From positions 1-64,000 of the forward strand of contig NZ_JAOEIY010000005.1 of NCBI RefSeq assembly GCF_025966695.1: a stretch of DNA of 64,000 nucleotides, read 5' to 3'. The notes under the pieces are model-generated. The model was not told where the DNA came from and did no database searches. It saw only the letters and a list, made by a program, of their open reading frames with translations. Of this stretch, positions 44,881-52,591 are shown in pieces. This DNA comes from Stutzerimonas sp. S1 (GTDB lineage: Bacteria; Pseudomonadota; Gammaproteobacteria; Pseudomonadales; Pseudomonadaceae). The first letter of the stretch is position 1. Each line of letters begins with the position of its first letter. The position numbers and the translations under genes are program-made.

Positions 44881-46692
44881 ATGACTGCTCAGAAGAAAAT
44901 CAGCGTTACCGACACCATCCTGCGTGATGCCCACCAGTCGCTGCTGGCGACCCGCATGCGCACCGAAGACATGCTGCCGATCTGCGACAAGCTCGACCGC
45001 GTCGGCTACTGGTCGCTGGAAGTCTGGGGCGGCGCCACCTTCGACGCCTGCGTGCGCTTCCTCAAGGAAGACCCCTGGCAGCGTCTGCGCCAGCTCAAGG
45101 CCGCACTGCCCAACACCCGCCTGCAGATGCTGCTGCGCGGGCAGAACCTGCTCGGCTACCGCCACTACAGCGACGACGTGGTCGAGGCGTTCGTCGCCAA
45201 GGCGGCGGAGAACGGTATCGACGTGTTCCGCATCTTCGACGCGATGAACGACGTGCGTAACCTGGAAACCGCCATCCGCGCAGTGAAGAAGGCCGGCAAG
45301 CACGCCCAGGGCACCATCGCCTACACTACCAGCCCGGTGCACACCATCGACGCCTTCGTCGAGCAGGCGCGGCAGATGGCGGCGATGGGCGTCGACTCGA
45401 TCGCTATCAAGGACATGGCCGGCCTGCTCACGCCGTACGCCACCGGCGCACTGGTCAAGGCGCTGAAGGAGGCGCTGCCGCAGCTGGACGTGGTGGTCCA
45501 CTCCCACGACACCGCCGGCGTTGCCAGCATGTGCCAGCTCAAGGCCGTGGAAAACGGTGCCGACCGCATCGACACCGCCATCTCGTCGATGGCCTGGGGC
45601 ACCAGCCACCCGGGCACCGAGTCGATGGTCGCCGCGCTGCGCGATACGCCGTACGACACCGGCCTGGACCTGGAACTGCTGCAGGAGATCGGCCTGTACT
45701 TCTACGCGGTGCGCAAGAAGTACCACCAGTTCGAGAGCGAATTCACCGGCGTCGACACCCGCGTGCAGGTCAACCAGGTGCCCGGCGGGATGATTTCCAA
45801 CCTCGCCAACCAGCTCAAGGAGCAGGGCGCCCTGCATCGCATGGACGAAGTGCTGGCGGAGATCCCCAAGGTGCGCAAGGACCTCGGCTTCCCGCCGCTG
45901 GTCACGCCGACCTCGCAGATCGTCGGCACCCAGGCGTTCTTCAACGTGCTCGCCGGCGAGCGCTACAAGACCATCACCACCGAGGTGAAGTACTACCTGC
46001 AGGGCCGCTATGGCAAGGCGCCGGCGCCGGTCAACGAGCACCTGCGCTTCCAGGCCATCGGCAGCGAAGAGGTGATCGAGTGTCGCCCGGCGGACCTGCT
46101 CAAGCCCGAGCTGGACAAGCTGCGCCAGGAGGTCGGTGCGCTGGCCAAGAGCGAAGAGGACGTGCTGACCTACGCCATGTTCCCCGACATCGGCCGCAAA
46201 TTCCTCGAAGAGCGCGAAGCCGGCACCCTGCAGCCCGAGGCGCTGCTGCCGATCCCGGGCACTGCCACCAGCATCGCCCAGGAAGGCGTGCCGACCGAAT
46301 TCGTCATCGACGTGCACGGTGAAAGCTACCGCGTCGACATCACCGGCGTCGGCGTCAAGGCCGAAGGCAAGCGGCACTTCTACCTGTCCATCGACGGCAT
46401 GCCGGAAGAGGTGGTGTTCGAGCCGCTCAACGAGTTCGTCGGCGGTGGCGGCAGCAAGCGCAAGCAGGCCAGCGCGCCGGGTGACGTCAGCACCACCATG
46501 CCGGGCAACGTGGTCGACGTCCTGGTCCAGGTGGGCGATGCCGTCAAGGCCGGCCAGCCGGTGCTGGTCAGCGAGGCGATGAAGATGGAAACCGAGATCC
46601 AGGCGCCGATCGCCGGCACCGTCAAGGCGGTGCACGTTGGTAAAGGTGACCGCGTCAATCCTGGCGAAGTCTTGATAGAAATCGAGGCCTGA
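44881..46692 (+). CDS. oadA: Pyruvate carboxylase subunit B (carboxyltransferase plus biotin carrier)
   Basis: The subunit transfers CO2 from carboxybiotin to pyruvate, giving oxaloacetate. The 603-residue product has the carboxyltransferase TIM barrel (VTDTILRDAHQSLLATRMRTEDML; IKDMAGLLTP; VVHSHDTAGVAS), the PYC_OADA domain, a flexible Gly/Lys linker and a biotin domain with the AMKM site (Lys568). It resembles the alpha subunit of oxaloacetate decarboxylase, but no membrane beta or gamma genes are present. I start it at ATG 44881; the longer frame would run into pycA. Confidence 0.95.
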   Translation: MTAQKKISVTDTILRDAHQSLLATRMRTEDMLPICDKLDRVGYWSLEVWGGATFDACVRFLKEDPWQRLRQLKAALPNTRLQMLLRGQNLLGYRHYSDDVVEAFVAKAAENGIDVFRIFDAMNDVRNLETAIRAVKKAGKHAQGTIAYTTSPVHTIDAFVEQARQMAAMGVDSIAIKDMAGLLTPYATGALVKALKEALPQLDVVVHSHDTAGVASMCQLKAVENGADRIDTAISSMAWGTSHPGTESMVAALRDTPYDTGLDLELLQEIGLYFYAVRKKYHQFESEFTGVDTRVQVNQVPGGMISNLANQLKEQGALHRMDEVLAEIPKVRKDLGFPPLVTPTSQIVGTQAFFNVLAGERYKTITTEVKYYLQGRYGKAPAPVNEHLRFQAIGSEEVIECRPADLLKPELDKLRQEVGALAKSEEDVLTYAMFPDIGRKFLEEREAGTLQPEALLPIPGTATSIAQEGVPTEFVIDVHGESYRVDITGVGVKAEGKRHFYLSIDGMPEEVVFEPLNEFVGGGGSKRKQASAPGDVSTTMPGNVVDVLVQVGDAVKAGQPVLVSEAMKMETEIQAPIAGTVKAVHVGKGDRVNPGEVLIEIEA

Positions 46693-46711
46693 AACATTCG
46701 TGGATGAACCG

Positions 46712-46736
46712 GGGAGCCCGCGCGGCTCCCTTTTTT
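46712..46736 (+). terminator. Rho-independent terminator after oadA
   Basis: A 7-bp stem (GGGAGCC/GGCTCCC) with a 5-base loop is followed by six T residues, separating the carboxylase operon from sbtA. Confidence 0.93.
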
Positions 46737-46796
46737 CAGGCGCGAATTTTGATCCGCAACGGTGCTCGGGTTCCTTTGCTCTGCCAGGAGAAACAA

Positions 46797-47738
46797 ATGG
46801 GTATCGACCCCGTCGTATTGTTCTTCGTCTTCGGCCTGTGCGCCGGGCTGCTCAAGAGCGAACTGAAGCTGCCGCCGGCGCTGTACGACACGCTGTCCAT
46901 CGTGCTGCTGCTGGCCATCGGTCTGCACGGCGGCGTCGAGCTGGCCGAGCAGGCCAGTGCCGCGTTGCTCGGCCAGTCGCTGCTGGTGCTGGCGTTGGGC
47001 ATGCTGCTGCCGGTGCTGGCGTTCGGTCTGTTGCGCGGCCTGCGCTTCGACCGCATCAACGCGGCGGCCGTGGCGGCGCACTACGGCTCGGTCAGCGCCG
47101 GTACCTTCGCCGTGGTGGTGGCGTACCTGGCCGCCCGCGAGATCTTCTTCGAAAGCTACATGCCGCTATTCGTGGCCATTCTCGAGATTCCGGCGATCCT
47201 GGTGGGCATCCTGCTGGCCAAGGGCGTGTCGCGCGATACCCATTGGAAGGCGCTGGGTCGCGAGATCTTTCTCGGCAAGAGCATCATGCTGCTGCTTGGC
47301 GGTCTGCTGATCGGCGCGATCGCCGGCAAGGAGGCGATCAAACCGCTGGAGCCGCTGTACACCAGCATGTTCAAGCCGGTGCTGGCGTTCTTCCTGCTGG
47401 AGATGGGCCTGATCGCCTCCGGCCAGCTCGCTTCGCTGAAGCGCTACGGCATCAAGCTCGCGGCCTTCGCGCTGGTGATGCCGTTGCTCGGTGCGCTGGT
47501 CGGCGCGTTGTTGGCGCGCTTCATGGGCCTGTCGCTGGGCGGCACGGCGATGCTCGCCACGCTGTCGGCGAGCGCCTCGTACATCGCGGTGCCAGCGGCG
47601 ATGCGCCTGGCGGTGCCGGAGGCCAATCCGTCGCTGTCGCTGACCGCCTCGCTGGGCATCACCTTTCCCTTCAACATCCTGATCGGCATCCCGCTCTATC
47701 TGGCGCTGGCCGAGCGACTGATCGCCTGGGGACTCTGA
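46797..47738 (+). CDS. sbtA: Sodium-dependent bicarbonate transporter SbtA
   Basis: The 313-residue product is an SbtA-family transporter with about ten hydrophobic segments in two inverted halves. Family segments include LCAGLLKSELKLPPALYDTLSIVLLLAIGLHGG, HYGSVSAGTFAVVVAYL and TLSASASYIAVPAAMRLAVPEANPSLSLT. ATG 46797 has AGGAG 7 bases upstream. It is followed by a PII-like gene and a carbonic anhydrase gene, and preceded by the bicarbonate-consuming pyruvate carboxylase. In cyanobacteria SbtA imports HCO3-. Confidence 0.93.
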   Translation: MGIDPVVLFFVFGLCAGLLKSELKLPPALYDTLSIVLLLAIGLHGGVELAEQASAALLGQSLLVLALGMLLPVLAFGLLRGLRFDRINAAAVAAHYGSVSAGTFAVVVAYLAAREIFFESYMPLFVAILEIPAILVGILLAKGVSRDTHWKALGREIFLGKSIMLLLGGLLIGAIAGKEAIKPLEPLYTSMFKPVLAFFLLEMGLIASGQLASLKRYGIKLAAFALVMPLLGALVGALLARFMGLSLGGTAMLATLSASASYIAVPAAMRLAVPEANPSLSLTASLGITFPFNILIGIPLYLALAERLIAWGL

Positions 47739-47739
47739 G

Positions 47740-48042
47740 ATGAACGCACACACCCGCACCCTGCTCACGGTGATCTGCGAAGCGGCGCTGGAGCACAAGC
47801 TGGAAGCCGATCTGCAGGCACTCGGCGCACCCGGCTGGACCCTGTCCGACGCCCGCGGCAGCGGCAGCCGTGGCGTACGCAGCGCCGAGTGGAACACCGA
47901 CGGCAATATCCGCCTGGAAGTCATCTGCAGCCGCGAGATCGCCGAGCGCATCGCTGAACACCTGCAGGCCCGTTATTACGAAAACTTCGCGATGGTCTGT
48001 TACCTCGCCGAAGTACAAGTGCTGCGTCCGGAGAAATTCTGA
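47740..48042 (+). CDS. sbtB: PII-like regulator SbtB
   Basis: The 100-residue product has the ferredoxin-like PII fold with the T-loop region SDARGSGSRGVRSAEWNTDGNIRLEVICS, as in SbtB proteins that bind adenine nucleotides and gate SbtA. It lacks the C-terminal Cys-x-x-x-x-Cys redox loop found in some cyanobacterial SbtBs. The ATG is one base past the sbtA stop, so the two are co-translated. Confidence 0.88.
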   Translation: MNAHTRTLLTVICEAALEHKLEADLQALGAPGWTLSDARGSGSRGVRSAEWNTDGNIRLEVICSREIAERIAEHLQARYYENFAMVCYLAEVQVLRPEKF

Positions 48043-48073
48043 GGCGCGCCAATACACCTTGCGAGAGTCGAAC

Positions 48074-48772
48074 ATGAGCAATCCACAACGCAACGAAAGT
48101 GCCCAGGAGGCGCTCGATCACATCATCGGTGGGGTCAAGCGCTTCCGCGAGGAGATCTATCCCCAGCAGCGCGAGCTGTTCGAGAAGCTCGCCTTCGAGC
48201 AGCAGCCACGGGCGATGTTCATCACCTGCGCCGACTCACGGATCATTCCCGAGCTGATCACCCAGAGTTCGCCGGGCGACCTGTTCGTCACCCGCAACGT
48301 CGGCAACGTGGTGCCGCCCTACGGGCAGATGCTCGGCGGCGTCTCCACCGCGATCGAGTTCGCCGTGGTGGCGCTCGGCGTGCAGCACATCATCATCTGC
48401 GGGCATTCGGACTGCGGCGCGATGAAGGCGGTACTCGACCCGGCACCGCTGCAGCGCATGCCCACGGTGAAGGCCTGGCTGCGCCACGCCGAGGTCGCCC
48501 GGCATGTGGTGGAAGAGAACTGCGGCTGCGCCAACGAGCACACCCTAGGCATCCTCACCGAGGAAAACGTGGTCGCCCAGCTCGACCACCTGCGTACCCA
48601 CCCGTCGGTCGCCGCGCGCCTGGCCAGCGGCCAGCTGTTCATCCACGGCTGGGTCTACAACATCGGCAGCAGCGAGATCCGCGCCTACGACGCGGAGAAG
48701 GGCGAGTTCCGCCTGATCGGCGACGGCCCGCTGCCGATGGCGACACCGCGTCCGCGCTACCTGCAGTCCTGA
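48074..48772 (+). CDS. can: Beta-class carbonic anhydrase
   Basis: The enzyme interconverts CO2 and bicarbonate. The 232-residue product has the zinc ligands Cys52 (TCADSR, with the Asp/Arg pair), His111 and Cys114 (GHSDCGA), and the GGVSTAIEFAV helix typical of the beta class. The start is ATG 48074; the open frame further upstream overlaps sbtB. It forms a three-gene bicarbonate unit with sbtA and sbtB. Confidence 0.95.
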   Translation: MSNPQRNESAQEALDHIIGGVKRFREEIYPQQRELFEKLAFEQQPRAMFITCADSRIIPELITQSSPGDLFVTRNVGNVVPPYGQMLGGVSTAIEFAVVALGVQHIIICGHSDCGAMKAVLDPAPLQRMPTVKAWLRHAEVARHVVEENCGCANEHTLGILTEENVVAQLDHLRTHPSVAARLASGQLFIHGWVYNIGSSEIRAYDAEKGEFRLIGDGPLPMATPRPRYLQS

Positions 48773-48776
48773 GCCT

Positions 48777-49586
48777 TCAGCGCGCGGTCGCCAGCGCCTT
48801 GCCGCGGTCCTGGATCAGATAGCACAGCTCCGGCGTGTCGCTGCAGCCGGCATAGCCTTCGCCGATCACCTCTTCGAGCGCCCGCTGCAGGCGCTCGACC
48901 GCTTCGTCCGGGGTCGACGGGCTGAGCGCCAGGTAGAGCGGCTCGTGGCGAAAATTCAGCACCACCTGCAGTTCATCCTCGCCCACCCCTTGCAGGCGTG
49001 CATGGTAGCGCCAGACCGGATCGGCCACGGCCCATAGATCGATCCGGCCGCCGAGCAGCTTGCGCAGGTTTTCCGCGTCGCTGAGGCTGTCGTCGGATTT
49101 CATCCCCTGACTCTCGAGATAGAGGCTGACGCTGCCGTGGCTGTGGCCGCCGATCGCATAGCCCTTGGCTTGCTCCAGGTGCGTGAACGCCAGGCCGCGT
49201 GCCGGCAAGGCAAGCAGCACGCTGTCGTGATGCGCCAGCGGCCCGACCCACTTGAACAGTGCGGCGTTCTGCTCGGTACGGGCGACCGAGAACAGCCCGT
49301 GATTGGCCTGCTGCCGGGTCTGGTCGTAGAGGCGGCTCCAAGGGGCGCGCAGGGTGAGGCTGTAGGCGATGCCGGCGCGCTTGAAGATCTCGCGCACGGT
49401 GGCGCTGCTGATGCCTTGCACCTCATCGCCGCGGGCGAAGTTGCTGGCATTCGGGGCCATGTTGAAGGGTGGGAAGTTGTCGCTCTGCAGGGTGATCTCG
49501 AAGTTGCTCGGCAACTCGGCGCGGGCGCTGGTGGCGGCCGTCACGAGAAGGGCGAACAGCACGACGGCTGCACGGGGTCTGGCCAT
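48777..49586 (-). CDS. Periplasmic solute-binding protein (amino-acid type)
   Basis: The 269-residue product has a Sec signal (about 1-23, LLVTAATSARA) and a type-2 periplasmic binding fold as in SBP_bac_3 proteins: ITLQSDNFPPFNM, GISSATVREIFKRAGIAYSLTLRAPWSRLY, AKGYAIGGHSHGSVSLYLE and DLWAVADPVWRY. ATG 49586 has AAGGAG 8 bases upstream. There is no transporter beside it, so it is a stand-alone binding or sensing protein of unknown ligand. Confidence 0.82.
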   Translation of the reverse strand: MARPRAAVVLFALLVTAATSARAELPSNFEITLQSDNFPPFNMAPNASNFARGDEVQGISSATVREIFKRAGIAYSLTLRAPWSRLYDQTRQQANHGLFSVARTEQNAALFKWVGPLAHHDSVLLALPARGLAFTHLEQAKGYAIGGHSHGSVSLYLESQGMKSDDSLSDAENLRKLLGGRIDLWAVADPVWRYHARLQGVGEDELQVVLNFRHEPLYLALSPSTPDEAVERLQRALEEVIGEGYAGCSDTPELCYLIQDRGKALATAR

Positions 49587-49867
49587 GACATCGGCTCCTT
49601 GATGCAATTTGTTTTTATTGTTGGCGGCCCAAGGGTAGCCGCCACGCTCGCGCCTCGCTAGCCGTCCGCGACGTGCCAGCCAAGATCCTCTCGCACCGGC
49701 GATGGGCTTTGATCGACGAAGTTGTTTGGAAAGCGCTGCGCAGAACGCCTTTTCATTGCTTATGTCGATATCTTCGTCGAAGGCCGGCAACTTTTTCGGC
49801 AACTGCTGTCTGAGGAGCCAGTGAGGACAAGCGGCCCCGGCCGAGCCTCAGCCAAGGATAGATAGCA

Positions 49868-52591
49868 GTGAACTACCCTTTTGACCCGCTCGACTTCACC
49901 GTGAAGCCGGCATCCCCTTTGCCCGATGCTGGGCCCGCCGCGAACGCACCGCGCAACCTGTATGCCGTACTGGCGCAGCTGGCCGACGCCGCTGGCGAAC
50001 GCCCGGCGCTTACCGCCACCCGCTTTGCTCCGCTGGATTACGCGGCCTTGCGCCGCGAGCTCGAGGATGCCCGCCGGCAGCTGCGGCGTGCCGGTTTCGG
50101 TCGCCAGGCGAAAATCGGCGTGCTGATTCCGGAGCCCGCGCAGGCGGCCGTCGGCATCCTGAGCGTCGCCTGCTCGGCGGTTGCGGTTCCACTCGACCCG
50201 CGCCTCGGGCCAGCGGAGCTGGACCAGTTCCTCGGCCTGTTGCAGTTGGACGCACTACTGATCATCGACGGTGGCCCCGAGGAGGGCTTTCGCGCCGCCG
50301 AGCGCCACGGCATTGCGCTGATCGTCGCCGAGCCTCGCGAGGACGGCACGCCGGGCCTGCAGCTGAACGCGCCAGCGGCGGCCATTGCTGCCGCCGACGA
50401 GGAACCGGAGGCGGATGCGCCAGCGTTCATCCTGCGCAGTTCCGGCACCACCGCGTTGCCCAAACTGATCCCCTTCAGCCACCGCAACATGCTGGCGGCC
50501 GCATATAAGTGGCGAACCTGGTTCCGCCTGACGCCGGATGATCGCTGCCTGTGCGTGTCGGCGCCCTACTACTCGCACGGGCTGAAGGTGACGATCCTGA
50601 CGCCACTGCTCAGCGGCGGCAGCGTGGCCTTCCCGCTCAGTCCGGCGGCGGTGGATCTGCATGAATGGTTCGAAACCCTGCAGCCGACCTGGTACTCCGC
50701 TGGTCCGGCGCTGCACCGGGCAATCCTCGAGGCCACGCACAGCCGTCCCGGTTCGTTCGTCCAGCAGCGGCTGCGCTTCGCCTCCTCCGGCGGCGCGCCG
50801 CTGCCGCGCGAGATCATCGAGGGTTTCGAGAAGGCGCTGGGCGTTCCGCTGCTGGAGCATTACGGCTCCAGCGAGGCGGCGCAGATCGCGGTGAACACGC
50901 CATTCCCCGGCGGCCACCGGACCGGCACGGTGGGGCGGCCCTGGCCCGATACGGTGCGCATTGTCGACGAGGCCGGCGCGCCGGTTGCGCTCGGGGAGCG
51001 TGGCGAGATCCAGCTCTGCGGGCCGACACTGACGGCCGGCTACCTCGGCGATCCAGCGCTCAACCAGGCAGCTTTTCGCGACGGCTGGTTTTGCAGCGGC
51101 GACCTCGGCAGTTTCGATGCAGACGGCTTCCTGCGGCTGCATGGGCGTTTGCGCGAGGTGATCAACCGTGGCGGCGAGAAGGTCAGCCTGCAGGAGGTCG
51201 ACGACGCCCTGTTGCGTCATCCGGCGGTGGCCGAAGCGGCTGCCTTCGCCGTGCCGCATCCACGCCTCGGCCAGGACGTGGCGGCGGCGGTGGTGCTGCG
51301 CCCGGGCATGAGCGTGGGCGCGGATGCGCTGCGCGAGTTCCTGCGCGACGAACTGGTCTACTTCAAGATTCCGCGACGCATCCAGCTGCTTACCGAGCTG
51401 CCCAGGGGGCTGACCGGCAAGGTGTTGCGTCATCGTCTGAGCGATGACCTGCTGGCGCAGCGGGCCGAGAAGGCAGGCGTCGGTGCGCGGGCGCCGGAGC
51501 CGCAGCTGTCACCGCTCGAACGCGACGTGCTGGATGTCTGGCGGCGCCTGCTCAAGACCGAGGCGGTCGGCCCGGACGACAACTTCTTCGACTGCGGCGG
51601 CGACTCCCTGCTCGCCACCGAGATGCTCGCCGAGCTCGAGCAACTGCTCGGGCGGATGATTCCCGAGTCGGTGCTGATCGAGGAGACCGCGCGCCAGCTG
51701 GCGGCACGCCTGCACGACCTCGCCGGCCAGGTCATCCCAGTGATCGACTTCAACCCGGATCCGCACCGCACCCCGTTGTTCTGGTTCCACGGCGATTTCG
51801 CCCAGGGTGGCTACTACATTCGCCGCCTGGCCAAGCTGCTCGGCTCACGGCAGCCGCTGATCGCCATCGCCCCGCACGGGCTGGGCAACGAGCCGATCCC
51901 CGAGTCGGTGGAACGGATGGCCCGCGAACGCCTGCCGCTGATCCTCGAACGCCAGGCGCGCGGTCCTTACCGCATCGGCGGCTACTGCAACGGCGCGCTG
52001 GTGGCGTTCGAAACCGCGCGCCTGTTGATCGAGGCCGGTGAGGAGGTGGAGATCGTCGCGCTGATCGACCCGCCGACCGCCAACGTGCGGCCTTGGTCGC
52101 GCGTCATCCTGCGCAGCGCCGACGTGCTGCTGTCGGAAACGCTGCTGGCGCGCACCTACGAAGCACTGAGCCGCTTCGGCGAGACCAGCAAATGGCCCTA
52201 TCCCAAGCGCATCGCCAACCTGTTGCACAAACTGGGCAGCAACGGCCTGCTAGCGCTGCGGCGCCGGTTTGGCCAGGCCGCCGCCGCGCCCTCGGCACGG
52301 GATCTGGAGGTGCGTGAGCGCTTCCAGCGCTATTCGCTGGCGATGGCGCGTTACCTGCCCGCACGCCTGGCGGCGCCGGTGGTGTATTTCTCCGCCGATT
52401 ACACCAGTCACGCCTGGCGCAACATGGGCATGCGCTTCGAGAGCTACGACGTGCAGGGTGGCCATCACCGCTGCGTGAAGGACTACACCGCGTCGATCGC
52501 CACGCCGCTGCGCGCCCTGCTGGAACAGGCCGATCCGGGCCCACTGGTCAACCTTAGCGAGTCCACTGAACATGATCGCGCCACTCAGTAA
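49868..52591 (+). CDS. Single-module A-PCP-TE enzyme with cysteine thioesterase
   Basis: The 907-residue product has an adenylation domain (about 1-545), a carrier domain with the phosphopantetheine Ser580 (FFDCGGDSLLATE) and a thioesterase domain (about 640-900). Adenylation motifs are SSGTTALPK (A3), YGSSEAAQ (A5), FCSGDLGSFDADGFLRLHGR (A7), REVINRGGEKV (A8) and PRGLTGKVLR with the A10 lysine. The substrate-side segment APYYSHGLK lacks the Asp that holds alpha-amino groups, so a carboxylic or aryl acid is likely. The thioesterase elbow is GGYCNGAL with Cys707 in place of Ser; the His is in GGHHRCVKD. It starts with GTG 49868 and overlaps the next gene by 20 bases. Product unknown. Confidence 0.88.
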   Translation: MNYPFDPLDFTVKPASPLPDAGPAANAPRNLYAVLAQLADAAGERPALTATRFAPLDYAALRRELEDARRQLRRAGFGRQAKIGVLIPEPAQAAVGILSVACSAVAVPLDPRLGPAELDQFLGLLQLDALLIIDGGPEEGFRAAERHGIALIVAEPREDGTPGLQLNAPAAAIAAADEEPEADAPAFILRSSGTTALPKLIPFSHRNMLAAAYKWRTWFRLTPDDRCLCVSAPYYSHGLKVTILTPLLSGGSVAFPLSPAAVDLHEWFETLQPTWYSAGPALHRAILEATHSRPGSFVQQRLRFASSGGAPLPREIIEGFEKALGVPLLEHYGSSEAAQIAVNTPFPGGHRTGTVGRPWPDTVRIVDEAGAPVALGERGEIQLCGPTLTAGYLGDPALNQAAFRDGWFCSGDLGSFDADGFLRLHGRLREVINRGGEKVSLQEVDDALLRHPAVAEAAAFAVPHPRLGQDVAAAVVLRPGMSVGADALREFLRDELVYFKIPRRIQLLTELPRGLTGKVLRHRLSDDLLAQRAEKAGVGARAPEPQLSPLERDVLDVWRRLLKTEAVGPDDNFFDCGGDSLLATEMLAELEQLLGRMIPESVLIEETARQLAARLHDLAGQVIPVIDFNPDPHRTPLFWFHGDFAQGGYYIRRLAKLLGSRQPLIAIAPHGLGNEPIPESVERMARERLPLILERQARGPYRIGGYCNGALVAFETARLLIEAGEEVEIVALIDPPTANVRPWSRVILRSADVLLSETLLARTYEALSRFGETSKWPYPKRIANLLHKLGSNGLLALRRRFGQAAAAPSARDLEVRERFQRYSLAMARYLPARLAAPVVYFSADYTSHAWRNMGMRFESYDVQGGHHRCVKDYTASIATPLRALLEQADPGPLVNLSESTEHDRATQ

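Noticed and set aside
49713..49780. Widely spaced inverted repeat (TCGACGAAG ... CTTCGTCGA) upstream of the A-PCP-TE gene
   Set aside because: Nine-base arms 50 bases apart in GC-rich DNA can arise by chance; no further support for an operator or hairpin.
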